Assembly: GCA_910577335.1 (NCBI GenBank)
Contig: CAJTMJ010000007.1
Coordinates: 47,234-111,233, forward strand
Reading direction: 5' to 3'
DNA length: 64,000 bases
Source of the DNA: an uncultured Duncaniella sp.
GTDB lineage: Bacteria; Bacteroidota; Bacteroidia; Bacteroidales; Muribaculaceae
A program made the translations under genes and the position numbers. This document shows, one piece after another, positions 51,554 to 61,327 of the stretch; position 1 is the first letter of the stretch; every line of letters begins with the position of its first letter. Under the pieces are notes generated by a model, which saw only the letters and a list, made by a program, of their open reading frames with translations, did not search any database and had not been told where the DNA came from.

Positions 51554-52087
51554 ATGGACTTTGATAAATTCACTTTCCGGCAGATAGATGCCGATACACA
51601 GATAAAGTCATTCGATTGCGGTGATGCCGATTTGAATGACTTTTTAATTTCTGATGCCGTCAACTACTACAAGTCGATGATGGCATTGACCTATCTGCTT
51701 GAAGACAACGAGGCGGACAAGACCGTTGCATATTACAGTCTACTCAACGACAAGATTGTTTTCGATCCTGATGAAAAGAAATTATGGAACCGTCTTAACC
51801 GCCGTGTCGCCAACTCCAAGCGACGCAAGGAATATCCTGCAGTTAAAATTGGTCGTCTTGCCATTTCAAAAGACTATGCAAGGAAATAAATAGGCAGGGC
51901 GATTCTTCTTCAAGTCAAGCATATTTTTGCGACGATGCGTAGAAGTGCTTGCAGGTTCATCACTGTCGATGCATACGCCGCAGCGGTTCCATTCTATGAA
52001 AAATGCGGATTTATGTTCCTTTCCGAGAAAGACAAATATACTCCCACAAGGGCTATGTATTTCGATCTTATAAATTTCCCGGATTAA
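51554..52087 (+). pseudogene. GNAT N-acetyltransferase with an in-frame stop codon
   Basis: One frame of 177 codons from 51554 to a TAA at 52085-52087 encodes a complete toxin-like GNAT: DCGDADLNDFL near the start, KIGRLAISKDYARK, then IGRAILLQVKHIF and FYEKCGFMFLS. It is interrupted by a single TAA at codon 112 (51887-51889), exactly where the acetyl-CoA-binding loop expects Gly (KxIGRA). No frameshift is needed. The N-terminal 111 residues alone would lack acetyl-CoA binding, so the toxin is probably inactivated. Confidence 0.8.
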
Positions 52088-52133
52088 TCTGCTGACCTGA
52101 TATGGTTGCTTATTGGTTGCTTATTGAAAAAGA

Positions 52134-52171
52134 AAAACTCCTTGATAATTAGTGTATTATCAAGGAGTTTT
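52134..52171. terminator. Bidirectional terminator between the GNAT gene and tRNA-Leu
   Basis: A perfect 16-bp stem (AAAACTCCTTGATAAT and its complement) with a 6-nt loop, T-rich on both exits. Confidence 0.8.
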
Positions 52172-52173
52172 CG

Positions 52174-52255
52174 TACCCAGACCCGGGATCGAACCGGGAT
52201 GGATTGCTCCACTGGTGTTTGAGACCAGCGCGTCTACCGATTCCGCCATCTGGGC
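52174..52255 (-). tRNA. tRNA-Leu (anticodon CAA)
   Basis: On the minus strand the acceptor stem GCCCAGA pairs with TCTGGGT, the D-arm has GGCGGAATCGGTAGACGCG features, the anticodon stem-loop is CTGGT-CTCAAAC-ACCAG with CAA at 34-36, and a class II variable arm precedes the GGTTCGATCCC T-loop. CCA is not encoded. It reads UUG. Confidence 0.95.
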
Positions 52256-52392
52256 GTTTTGTCAGATTTGACGGGGACAAAGGTAGATATTTTTTTTCAC
52301 ACGAGCAATAGTTTGCGCAAATTTTTAATAAACGCACTCTCGAATGGGTTAAAACGAGAGTGCGTTTTGTAGGTTCAAATATAGAATGAGGC

Positions 52393-52932
52393 TTAATCCA
52401 GTTCGTTTGGAGCGTCGGGGTGGGTGTACCAGCGGGAGTACATCAGATAGTTGTGGGCTATCTTTTTGTTAAGCTCTCGGGAGGTTTCGGGATCAACCAT
52501 TTTGATGAATTTAGCCGGTGCGCCGCCCCAAAGTTCGTTAGGACCGATCTTTGTGCGTGACAGAACCACGGAACCGGCTGCCACGAGGGCGCCTTCGCCA
52601 ACTTCTGCGTCGTCCATCACCACAGCACCCATTCCTATGAGGGCATAGTCATGGATTTTAGCACCATGTATGGTTACATTGTGGCCAATAGAGACATCAT
52701 TCCCTATTTCGATGGTTGACTTCTGGTAGAGTGTATGGAGCACAGAGCCGTCTTGAATATTAACTCGGTTGCCGATACGTATGGAGTTGACATCGCCACG
52801 AATGACGGTGTTGAACCATACGCTACATTCTTCGCCCATGACCACATCGCCGATAATGGTAGCATTTTCAGCGAGGAAAGTGTCACGCCCGATTTCAGGA
52901 TTAAAACCGCGTACAGGTATGATAAGTGCCAT
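52393..52932 (-). CDS. Gamma-carbonic anhydrase family protein
   Basis: A 179-residue left-handed beta-helix enzyme. Metal-ligand histidines are seen in GSVLHTLYQ and IGHNVTIHG (about residues 64, 81 and 86). Hexapeptide repeats (IGNRVNI, IGNDVSI, VGEGALVAAG) run through the chain. The ATG at 52932 (MALIIPVRGFNPEIG) matches family starts; an ATG at 52983 would overlap the upstream peptidase. It follows the aminopeptidase by 14 bp. Confidence 0.9.
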   Translation of the reverse strand: MALIIPVRGFNPEIGRDTFLAENATIIGDVVMGEECSVWFNTVIRGDVNSIRIGNRVNIQDGSVLHTLYQKSTIEIGNDVSIGHNVTIHGAKIHDYALIGMGAVVMDDAEVGEGALVAAGSVVLSRTKIGPNELWGGAPAKFIKMVDPETSRELNKKIAHNYLMYSRWYTHPDAPNELD

Positions 52933-52946
52933 ATATGCCGATTTTA

Positions 52947-54734
52947 TTATTTTACAAGCGGAGCTGTTGCGGCAGCGAGCCATTCACGTTCTTCTTCGGT
53001 GAGAGCCGGAGCGAGACGGTCGTAGACAGTCTTGTGATAATTATTAACCCACTCGATCTCTTCCGGGGTCATGATTTCGGTCTGGAACAATGTGCGGTCG
53101 AAGGGGCAGAGGGTTATTGTCTCAAACGCATAGAATTTGCCAAATTCGGTTTCCTCGTAGGGGATGGTGAGCACAAGATTCTCGCAGCGAATGCCGTAAC
53201 GGTCGGCAAGGTATACACCGGGCTCGTTTGAGGTCAACATGCCGGGAGTGAGAGGCGCGAGGGTGTCGTTAAGACGGATGCTTTGTGGACCCTCATGCAC
53301 ATTGAGGAAGTGACCCACACCGTGACCTGTGCCGTGGAGGTAGCTCTTGCCTTCCTTCCAAAGAGGCATACGAGCCATAGCGTCAAGCTGTGCGCCACGT
53401 GTGCCTTCGGGGAATATTGCAGTGGCAATGGCGATGTGTCCCTTCATCACGAGTGTGAAGTCATGACGCATATCTTCAGAGGGTGTGCCTATTGCGATGG
53501 TACGGGTAATGTCGGTGGTACCGTCGAGATAGTTAGCTCCTGAATCGATAAGCAACAGATTGCCTTTTTCGATTTCAATGTCGCTTTCAGGTGTGGCAGA
53601 GTAATGCACGATGGCTCCATGCGCGCCAAATCCGCAGATGCTTTCAAAGCTCAGGTCGAAGTAGAGGTCGTTGGCTGAACGATGCTTCAGTAGGATGTCG
53701 GCAACACCGATTTCAGTGAGCTTCTTACCTTCATTGATAGTCTTTTCAATCTCAATGAAAGAACGAACCATAGCCACGCCGTCGCGGATATGCGAAGCGT
53801 GTATGCCTTGAATCTGAACATCGTTTTTAACCGCCTTGGGGATGGCTATCGGAGAGTCGCCTTTCACGAAATGTCCGTCAAGAATTTCAGCGATGGCACC
53901 CGATGCACGGCTGCCGCTGAGAAGCACTGTGACATTGGCGGGAACATCGGAAAGGAATTTCTGCACCGAATTATATGGGGCCACTGCGACATCTGCTTCT
54001 TTCAGGTGAGCCTCGACTTCGGGAGTCATCTTGGCTTCATCGACAAACAGAGTGCTGCCCTCGGGAGCGAGATATAAGAAAGATGTGGCAACAGGGTTGC
54101 ACGGTACATCATTTGAACGGATGTTGAGAACCCATGCTATTTCATCGAGAGCGGATGTGAAGAGAGCGTCGGCACCTTTTGAACGGGTGTCAGCGAGAAT
54201 TCGCTCAATCTTATGGGCTGCTGATTCGCCGGCATATTTCTCGTCATGAACGAAAATCTTATCAGATGGAAGGGCAGGACGGTCGTTCCATATACGGTCA
54301 ATGGGGTCAAACTTCACGTCAAGTTTCAATCCTGCCTCATGCAGGCGTGAGCGCAAAGCGGCAGTGTCGTCGATAGACATGAGCATACCGTTGATGCCAA
54401 CAGTGTCGCCTTTCGGGTGGTTCTCGCACAGATATTCCACTATCGATGGGGTGTCATGCAGACCATCCTTCATGAGGATTATACCTGTGCCCTCAATCTG
54501 TTGCGCACCCTGAAGGAAGTAGCGGCTGTCAACCCATAGGAGGGCTTCTTTTTCAGTCACTACCATTGTGCCGGCAGAGCCGGTGAAACCGCTGAGATAG
54601 CGTACGATATGCCAATGATCGGATATGTATTCGCTGAGATGAGCGTCAGTACGAGGTAGAATCACAGCGTTGATTCCCGATTGTTTCATCTCTTTGCGAA
54701 GAGCGACGATACGCTCTATTATGATGTTTTGCAT
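52947..54734 (-). CDS. Xaa-Pro aminopeptidase P (M24 family)
   Basis: A cytoplasmic dimetal peptidase of 595 residues that removes N-terminal residues before proline. Two creatinase-like N-terminal domains (about 1-300) precede the pita-bread domain with ligands Asp/Asp in LIDSGANYLDGTTDI, His in GTGHGVGHFLNVHEGP, and Glu in SNEPGVY and RCENLVL. The length fits the long AmpP2/APP1 type. Confidence 0.94.
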   Translation of the reverse strand: MQNIIIERIVALRKEMKQSGINAVILPRTDAHLSEYISDHWHIVRYLSGFTGSAGTMVVTEKEALLWVDSRYFLQGAQQIEGTGIILMKDGLHDTPSIVEYLCENHPKGDTVGINGMLMSIDDTAALRSRLHEAGLKLDVKFDPIDRIWNDRPALPSDKIFVHDEKYAGESAAHKIERILADTRSKGADALFTSALDEIAWVLNIRSNDVPCNPVATSFLYLAPEGSTLFVDEAKMTPEVEAHLKEADVAVAPYNSVQKFLSDVPANVTVLLSGSRASGAIAEILDGHFVKGDSPIAIPKAVKNDVQIQGIHASHIRDGVAMVRSFIEIEKTINEGKKLTEIGVADILLKHRSANDLYFDLSFESICGFGAHGAIVHYSATPESDIEIEKGNLLLIDSGANYLDGTTDITRTIAIGTPSEDMRHDFTLVMKGHIAIATAIFPEGTRGAQLDAMARMPLWKEGKSYLHGTGHGVGHFLNVHEGPQSIRLNDTLAPLTPGMLTSNEPGVYLADRYGIRCENLVLTIPYEETEFGKFYAFETITLCPFDRTLFQTEIMTPEEIEWVNNYHKTVYDRLAPALTEEEREWLAAATAPLVK

Positions 54735-54918
54735 GGGTGTATGTTATTTGAGTTTAGTTTGTGATTATTTTACAAAATTAAGCATTTATGGGTGTGGTAT
54801 GGTGCACAGGTTGCTTAAAATATGTTAACTTTAAGAGGTAAAAGCAAGATAAAATGTATCAATATGTTATATATTTAAATAAACCTCAAGCATCTTAAGA
54901 GTGTTAAGAATATAATTG

Positions 54919-54926
54919 TAACTTTG
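54919..54926 (+). promoter_or_regulatory. -7 box of the Ca2+-ATPase gene
   Basis: TAACTTTG, 28 bp before the ATG; the -33 element is weak. Confidence 0.5.
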
Positions 54927-54954
54927 CACTCCGAAAAAATCACGTAATAAAATT

Positions 54955-57651
54955 ATGTCACAGAACAACCCCTCGTTTCGCGGACTGACTGATAAAGAGG
55001 TCGAGGAAAGCCGTCGTTTAAATGGAGAAAATGTGCTAACCCCTCCTGCCAAAGAACCACTTTGGAAATTATTTCTGGCAAAATTTAAGGATCCGTTAAT
55101 CATAGTGCTTCTTGTAGCCGGAGTCCTGTCAGTTTTGATTTCGCTGTATGAATTTTATGGGCTACATCAGGGTGCCACAGTGTTTTTTGAACCTGTGGGT
55201 ATATTCATGGCTATTTTTCTTGCCACAGGTCTTTCTTTTTATTTCGAAAAGAAGGCTGAGGATGAATTCAAGATATTGAATCAGGTAAATGATGATGAGC
55301 CTGTGCAGGTGATTCGTAATTGTAACCCTACGCAGATACCCAAGAGGGATGTAGTGGTGGGTGACATACTGATATTGAACACCGGAGAAGAGATTCCTGC
55401 CGATGCGGAACTGCTTGAAGCCACTTCGCTTAATGTCGATGAGTCAACTTTGACCGGTGAGCCTATGGCGAGCAAGACTACTGACCCGGCGCATTTCGAT
55501 GATGAGGCAACATTTCCTTCTGACCATGTGATGCGCGGCACACGTGTGATGGAGGGGCATGGTGTGGCGAAGGTCTTTGCCGTAGGTGACAGCACGGAAA
55601 ACGGCAAGGTATATGAAGCTGCACGTATTGATGACGGGCAAAAGACTCCGTTGACAGAGCAGCTTGAACGATTAGGCGCTTTGGTGACCAATGGTAGCTA
55701 CTTGGTGGGTGGTGCCGTGATGGTCGGGCGCATTGTGATGTATCTGCTTGAAAATCCCACCTTCGAATGGCTCCCGTTCATCGCATATTTCCTACAGACC
55801 ATAATGATAGCTGTGACCTTGGTTGTGGTTTCCGTGCCTGAGGGATTGCCTATGGCTGTGACACTGAGTCTGGCTTACAGTATGAGGCGTATGCTCAAGA
55901 CCAATAATTTGGTGAGGAAGATGCACGCCTGTGAGACAATGGGTGCGACCACTGTTATCTGTACCGATAAGACCGGCACACTGACGCAGAATCAGATGCG
56001 TGTAGCAGAGACAAATTTCTATGGGTTGTCGGAACAGAAGTTGGGTGATGACGAGATGAGCCGGGAGATAGAGACCGGTATTGCCATAAATTCCACCGCA
56101 CAGCTCGACCTGTCGGATGAAAAGCATCCGCAGGTGTTGGGAAATCCTACCGAAGGTGCGTTGCTGCTGTGGCTGCGGGCGAACGGGATTGACTATCGCA
56201 CAATCCGTGAGAATGTAAAGGTGGCGAGGGAGTTGCCTTTTACCACCGAGCGAAAGTATATGGCGACGGTTGTTGCAGAGGAGGATGGCAGCGAGACAAT
56301 ATATATTAAAGGCGCACCTGAGATAGTGCTTGCGATGTGTAAGCATGTCAGCGGTGATGTGTCGGAAAAGTATATAAATGAACAGCTTGCCGGTTATCAG
56401 CAGAAGGCGATGCGTACTCTCGGTTTTGCCGTGCAGAAATTGCCAAAGGGGGATCCCGGAATTGGGGATAAGGCAGTAACGGCATCGGACATCACCTTCC
56501 TCGGAATTGTAGCCATCGCCGATCCGGTAAGAGCAGATGTTCCTGCCGCAATTAACGAATGTCTTGATGCGGGTATTGCCATAAAGGTGGTCACCGGTGA
56601 CACTCCGGGTACAGCTAAGGAGATAGGTCGTCAGATAGGGCTATGGACTGAGGGTGATGATGATAAAAACATCATCACCGGTCCTGAATTTGGAGCGCTC
56701 AGCGACAAAGAGCTATTGGAGCGAGTGGGCGATTTCAAGATTATAGCCCGTGCCCGTCCGATGGATAAGAAACGCCTTGTGGAGACATTGCAGAAGAGGG
56801 GAGAGGTAGTGGCTGTGACCGGCGACGGAACAAATGACGCGCCTGCCCTTAAGGCTGCTAATGTGGGACTTTCGATGGGCGACGGCACATCGGTTGCCAA
56901 AGAAGCCAGCGATATAACCATTGTGGATAATTCATTTGCCTCTATAGGGAGGGCAGTGATGTGGGGACGTTCTCTTTTCCAGAATCTGCAACGGTTCATA
57001 TTGTTCCAGCTGACGGTTAATGTCGTGGCTTGTCTTGTGGTTCTTGCGGGTGCTTTCATGGGTACTGAATCGCCACTGACAGTGACACAGATGCTTTGGG
57101 TAAATCTTATAATGGATACATTCGCATCCATGGCTCTTGCATCCTTGCCTCCGTCACGTTCAGTGATGCAGAATAAACCCCGTGACCGACGAGATTTTAT
57201 AATCACTAAAGATATGTGGTGGTTTATCGGTGGTGTCGGACTGCTGTTTTCTGCCATAGTGTTGGGTATGGTATATCTGTTTGAACATGCTAATGTGACC
57301 AGCCTAATGGATATATTCAGTGTTCATGTCGGAGTCAAGGATGGTCTTACACCCTACGAATTGAGTTTGATATTCACAGCGTTTGTCATGCTCCAGTTTT
57401 GGAACCTATTCAACGCACGTGCCTACGCCACCCATCGCAGTGCGGTGCATTTAGGCAAATGTGGCGAATTTGTGATGATTGCGTTGCTGATATTTGTCGG
57501 GCAGATATTTATAGTGACTGTCGGTGGTGAGTTTTTCTCTGTGACTCCGTTGAAATTCTCAGACTGGGTGATAATAGTGCTCGGAACATCCATAGTGCTT
57601 TGGGTCGGAGAGATATTGAGAGTCATATCTCGTTTAACCGCCGATAAGTAG
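54955..57651 (+). CDS. Calcium-translocating P-type ATPase, PMCA-type
   Basis: An inner-membrane pump of 898 residues that exports Ca2+ using ATP. All P-type parts are visible in order: actuator loop LTGEPM, PEGLP in M4 (about 300), phosphorylation site CDKTGTLTQNQ (about 343-353), KGAPE in the nucleotide domain, and GDGTNDAPAL (about 622-631). About ten membrane helices are predicted. Length is that of bacterial SERCA/PMCA-like pumps. It is transcribed alone and ends at a terminator. Confidence 0.95.
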   Translation: MSQNNPSFRGLTDKEVEESRRLNGENVLTPPAKEPLWKLFLAKFKDPLIIVLLVAGVLSVLISLYEFYGLHQGATVFFEPVGIFMAIFLATGLSFYFEKKAEDEFKILNQVNDDEPVQVIRNCNPTQIPKRDVVVGDILILNTGEEIPADAELLEATSLNVDESTLTGEPMASKTTDPAHFDDEATFPSDHVMRGTRVMEGHGVAKVFAVGDSTENGKVYEAARIDDGQKTPLTEQLERLGALVTNGSYLVGGAVMVGRIVMYLLENPTFEWLPFIAYFLQTIMIAVTLVVVSVPEGLPMAVTLSLAYSMRRMLKTNNLVRKMHACETMGATTVICTDKTGTLTQNQMRVAETNFYGLSEQKLGDDEMSREIETGIAINSTAQLDLSDEKHPQVLGNPTEGALLLWLRANGIDYRTIRENVKVARELPFTTERKYMATVVAEEDGSETIYIKGAPEIVLAMCKHVSGDVSEKYINEQLAGYQQKAMRTLGFAVQKLPKGDPGIGDKAVTASDITFLGIVAIADPVRADVPAAINECLDAGIAIKVVTGDTPGTAKEIGRQIGLWTEGDDDKNIITGPEFGALSDKELLERVGDFKIIARARPMDKKRLVETLQKRGEVVAVTGDGTNDAPALKAANVGLSMGDGTSVAKEASDITIVDNSFASIGRAVMWGRSLFQNLQRFILFQLTVNVVACLVVLAGAFMGTESPLTVTQMLWVNLIMDTFASMALASLPPSRSVMQNKPRDRRDFIITKDMWWFIGGVGLLFSAIVLGMVYLFEHANVTSLMDIFSVHVGVKDGLTPYELSLIFTAFVMLQFWNLFNARAYATHRSAVHLGKCGEFVMIALLIFVGQIFIVTVGGEFFSVTPLKFSDWVIIVLGTSIVLWVGEILRVISRLTADK

Positions 57652-57675
57652 CCAAATCAAGAAATAAATTCCACA

Positions 57676-57725
57676 AAGGAAGCGGCTAATAACATGCAAA
57701 TTTGCGAGTTATTAGCCGCTTCCTT
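57676..57725. terminator. Strong bidirectional terminator
   Basis: A perfect 18-bp stem (AAGGAAGCGGCTAATAAC and its complement) with a 14-nt loop, between the convergent ATPase and Crp/Fnr genes. Confidence 0.8.
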
Positions 57726-57758
57726 GTATCTCTGTATAATAAAAGTAATTATCTCTAT

Positions 57759-58451
57759 TTAGTCAGGTGTTTTCAGCAATATAGAACGTAGACCTCGGCG
57801 TGAAAGCACTCGAATTTCGTTTGATGAATAGTCGATGATACCCTTCTCCTTCATTGAATCAAGTGTGGCTATGAATGACGAGCGTTGGACTCCGAAAAGC
57901 GTGTAAAGGTCACGTTGGCGGCATGAGAATACGATGTCGGTGGCATCTCGTTGGGTCAGGGCAATGATCCAGAATGCGATTCGTTCATCAAGTGAGCCTG
58001 AGGTCAATGCAATCACCCCGTCAACAGCCTTCTGGGCATTGGTGGATATGAAATTAAGATAGTTGTATAGACAGACTTCATCGGACTGCACGATTGAGAT
58101 GAAATCATTCTTGGCAATTTGCAGCAGGGATACGGTGTCGATTGCTGTCACAGTGGCTGGGTACAGTGTATTGCGTCCGAACAGGAAGTCGGGCGAAATT
58201 ACAGAGGGGGCTGAAAGTGTTTGAGTGACGTGGAAACGGTCATTGTAATTGCTTATGCTCAATTGCACTTTGCCTCCGATTATGAATACCAGATGCGTGC
58301 AAGGGTCGCCGGCAGTTATTATCCTTTCATTTCCGAGATACTTTAGAAATGCAAGTTTTGTGTTGCCGACAATTTCCGAGATGCGGTTATAGCTGACTCC
58401 GTTAAAAAGAGGCAACTGCATCAGATTTTCATACATGCTATTGAGAGCCAT
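57759..58451 (-). CDS. Crp/Fnr family transcriptional regulator
   Basis: A 230-residue regulator: cNMP-binding-like barrel (about 15-120) and a winged helix (QRDLYTLFGVQRSSFIATLD, about 182-201). No Fe-S cysteine cluster is evident. It precedes the BASS-transporter region on the same strand but is separated from that gene, which lies upstream of it. Its regulon cannot be told from this window. Confidence 0.87.
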   Translation of the reverse strand: MALNSMYENLMQLPLFNGVSYNRISEIVGNTKLAFLKYLGNERIITAGDPCTHLVFIIGGKVQLSISNYNDRFHVTQTLSAPSVISPDFLFGRNTLYPATVTAIDTVSLLQIAKNDFISIVQSDEVCLYNYLNFISTNAQKAVDGVIALTSGSLDERIAFWIIALTQRDATDIVFSCRQRDLYTLFGVQRSSFIATLDSMKEKGIIDYSSNEIRVLSRRGLRSILLKTPD

Positions 58452-58533
58452 GGTGACAGATTGATATTTATGGTTTTAAATCTTAATTTCTATATTAACG
58501 TTTTTTGGGAGAATTTAGTTTTGCCGTTAACAT

Positions 58534-59451
58534 TTATATATGCTTGCTTTCCCTCTTGGTTTTATAGTAGAGCTGGGCGGAATTTATGGTGTTCTGCCAA
58601 GCCACGTATGCTGCCGGAGCTACTGATGATATGGGATGCAAATAGGTCAGCGCCATCCAAATGGCAAGCACAGTGTTTTTTTGTCCCAATCCCTGCGCTC
58701 CCGCTATTTTATCGCCACAACGTCTGCCGATTCTACGTCCGATATAAAATTGCGCACAGCAAACGATTCCTGAAAGCAATGCCAACCATAGCATTTCGGG
58801 TATCATTTCTGCCGGTTCACTCATAACAAAACTTACCGCACGTCCTACCACGATGAACAGTGATACAGCCCAAATGTAGAATGACAGGGACTGATGGCTG
58901 GCTATGGTCCGATGGAGCTTTGGTGTTAGGCGCATCATTATAAGCGCGACCACCAATGGCAGTATGATTAGCGGCACCACCTTCATTGCGATTATGCGGA
59001 GTGATTCTGTGAACAGTATTTGTGTCTCCGAACCCATCATGGTGAAAAGTATGGGGGCGAGGAAGGCGACGGTGATATTGGAGATTATAGAAAATGTAGC
59101 TAATCGGGGGACACTCCCTCCGAGCATACCTGTGATTACCGGTGCGGCAGTGGCTGTGGGGCAGAACACACAGATGAAAGTGCCCTCGGCTATCTCCTTG
59201 CCAAACGGCAGCAGGAGGAAATAGAGTGCGAGCGATCCTGCCACTTGCACTGTGAGCAGACCGTAGGATAGAGTGGTGACTCTGAATTCCTTCGGCTTCA
59301 CTCGGCAAAATGTGATGAGCAGCATCACAAAGATGAGGTATGGCGCAATAAATGCTATATTGTCTATAAAGTTATGAAATAGTATGCCACCGAGCATGGC
59401 GATAGGTAACATCCATGGTTTTAACCGTTGACGTATAGATGCGGCATTCAT
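58534..59451 (-). CDS. Bile acid:sodium symporter (BASS) family transporter
   Basis: A 305-residue inner-membrane protein with about nine to ten helices. The crossover motif region FCPTATAAPVITGMLGG (about 94-110) and GLGQKNTVLAIWMAL (about 261-275) are the conserved BASS/NTCP Na+-site segments. Substrate could be an organic anion; bile acid itself is only the family name. Confidence 0.88.
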   Translation of the reverse strand: MNAASIRQRLKPWMLPIAMLGGILFHNFIDNIAFIAPYLIFVMLLITFCRVKPKEFRVTTLSYGLLTVQVAGSLALYFLLLPFGKEIAEGTFICVFCPTATAAPVITGMLGGSVPRLATFSIISNITVAFLAPILFTMMGSETQILFTESLRIIAMKVVPLIILPLVVALIMMRLTPKLHRTIASHQSLSFYIWAVSLFIVVGRAVSFVMSEPAEMIPEMLWLALLSGIVCCAQFYIGRRIGRRCGDKIAGAQGLGQKNTVLAIWMALTYLHPISSVAPAAYVAWQNTINSAQLYYKTKRESKHI

Positions 59452-59593
59452 ATATTTTTAAGTAATTTTTTAAAACTTGCAAAATTACACATTTTTTCAT
59501 TAAGTTTGCAGATAATAAATTGGACTGATGTAAACTTTTTGCGAAACTGAGGTCTGATCAGTTTACATTTTTGAATTGCTGATAGAATAAACA

Positions 59594-59971
59594 ATGGCTG
59601 ATAATTATCTGGAACGAAAGATGGAGGAGTATCGGGCAGGGAAATTGACGGGCAAAACCTCCATGAAGCATCGGGGAAGCACTCTCATCCCGGCTACGGG
59701 GTATGATACGGAATTGCTTGGGACGAAACGTGTGCTTGTCGTTGGCGACTGTCTTAAAGACACAGGCTTGGAATTGCTCAAATTATTCCGTTCGATTGGC
59801 TGTAAGGTGGCGTTTTGTGACAAGGATTCAAAGCAGGGAAGTGCTATAGCCCAGCGAACCGGTTGCCGGTTCTATCCTGTGGACTATGACGATGAAAACA
59901 AACTTGCGAACGTAAAGGAAAACCTGATAGCACATTGGGAAGGTTTGGATATAGTCATTGACATACGATGA
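59594..59971 (+). CDS. Hypothetical protein, Rossmann-like
   Basis: A 125-residue soluble protein. Residues about 43-125 look like half of a nucleotide-binding fold (KRVLVVGDCLKDTGLELLKL, then VAFCDKDSKQG), resembling a short dehydrogenase fragment, but the glycine-rich loop is not canonical. Just upstream, 59523-59540 resembles the left terminal repeat of the dispersed element. Confidence 0.6.
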   Translation: MADNYLERKMEEYRAGKLTGKTSMKHRGSTLIPATGYDTELLGTKRVLVVGDCLKDTGLELLKLFRSIGCKVAFCDKDSKQGSAIAQRTGCRFYPVDYDDENKLANVKENLIAHWEGLDIVIDIR

Positions 59972-60186
59972 TTTTGCGCCCGATGTTATTTACAACCAAT
60001 ATTTTAAGACTCTACTAAGGGATATTTGGCGATTTGGGATGTATGCGGCGTGGCTCGCAAAATGAAAATTGTGGTGTGTAAATTAATGTAAGTGGCAAAT
60101 TTTCATTACCTTTGCGGAAGAAATCGGCTTTTTATAGCCGTGTTATAGTCAATCCAATCATTAAAATAAGTATTGAAATATAAATA

Positions 60187-61290
60187 ATGGCACTTCAATG
60201 TGGTATAGTAGGACTTCCGAATGTTGGAAAGTCCACTCTTTTTAATTGTTTGTCAAACGCTAAGGCGCAGTCTGCAAATTTCCCGTTTTGCACTATCGAA
60301 CCTAATGTTGGTGTGATCACAGTGCCCGACTCACGTCTAAATAAGCTTGTGGAAATGTGCAACCCACGTAGCATAGTTCCTGCGACAGTCGAAATCGTTG
60401 ATATAGCAGGTCTTGTGCAGGGCGCAAGCAAGGGAGAGGGGCTTGGCAACAAATTCTTAGCCAATATCCGTGAGACAGACGCTATCCTCCACGTGTTACG
60501 TTGCTTCGACGATGATAATGTGACCCATGTCCACAACACCGTGGATCCGGTGCGCGATAAGGAGATAATAGATTACGAGCTTCAGCTCAAGGACCTTGAG
60601 ACTGTGGAGAGCCGTATCGCCAAGACACAGAAGCAGGCGCAGACAGGTGGCGACAAGGTGGCTAAAATGCAATATGAAGTTCTGAAAAAATATCAGGAAG
60701 CCTTGCAGCAAGGTAAACCTGCCCGCACAGTGACTCTTGAAACTGTTGACGAGCAGAAATTTGCACATGATCTGTTCCTTCTCACAAGTAAACCGGTGTT
60801 GTATGTATGTAATGTGGATGACGCATCGGCTGTGAATGGCAATAAGTATGTGGATGCTGTGAGGGAAGCCATCAAGGATGAAGATGCGCAACTTCTTATC
60901 GTGGCTGCTCAGACTGAAAGTGAGATTGCCGAGCTTGACACTTTTGAGGAACGTCAGGAGTTTTTGGCTGAAATCGGACTGGAGGAGTCGGGTGTGGCTC
61001 GCCTTATACGTGCGGCTTACGCTTTGCTTAATCTTCAGACATTCTTCACTGCCGGATCTGATGAGGTTCGTGCATGGACTTTCATCCGTGGCAGTAAAGC
61101 TCCGCAGTGTGCCGGTATAATCCATACTGACTTTGAGAAAGGCTTTATTCGCGCCGAGGTGATAAAATATGATGATTTTGTATCTCTTGGAAGCGAATCT
61201 GCTGTACGTGATGCCGGTAAGATGGCTATCGAAGGTAAGAATTATGTCACTCAGGACGGTGATATAATGCACTTCCTCTTTAATGTGTAA
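60187..61290 (+). CDS. ychF: Redox-regulated ATPase YchF
   Basis: A universally conserved OBG-family P-loop protein that binds ATP and the ribosome. The 367-residue protein has G1 GLPNVGKST (about 8-16), G3 DIAGLVQGASKGEGLG (about 70-85), a coiled coil (about 130-200), the non-standard G4 typical of ATP preference, and a C-terminal TGS domain (TDFEKGFIRAEVI). A -7 box TACCTTTG is at 60107-60114. Confidence 0.96.
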   Translation: MALQCGIVGLPNVGKSTLFNCLSNAKAQSANFPFCTIEPNVGVITVPDSRLNKLVEMCNPRSIVPATVEIVDIAGLVQGASKGEGLGNKFLANIRETDAILHVLRCFDDDNVTHVHNTVDPVRDKEIIDYELQLKDLETVESRIAKTQKQAQTGGDKVAKMQYEVLKKYQEALQQGKPARTVTLETVDEQKFAHDLFLLTSKPVLYVCNVDDASAVNGNKYVDAVREAIKDEDAQLLIVAAQTESEIAELDTFEERQEFLAEIGLEESGVARLIRAAYALLNLQTFFTAGSDEVRAWTFIRGSKAPQCAGIIHTDFEKGFIRAEVIKYDDFVSLGSESAVRDAGKMAIEGKNYVTQDGDIMHFLFNV

Positions 61291-61327
61291 TTGTATATAC
61301 GAATTTTTAATATAAAAATCTGATACC

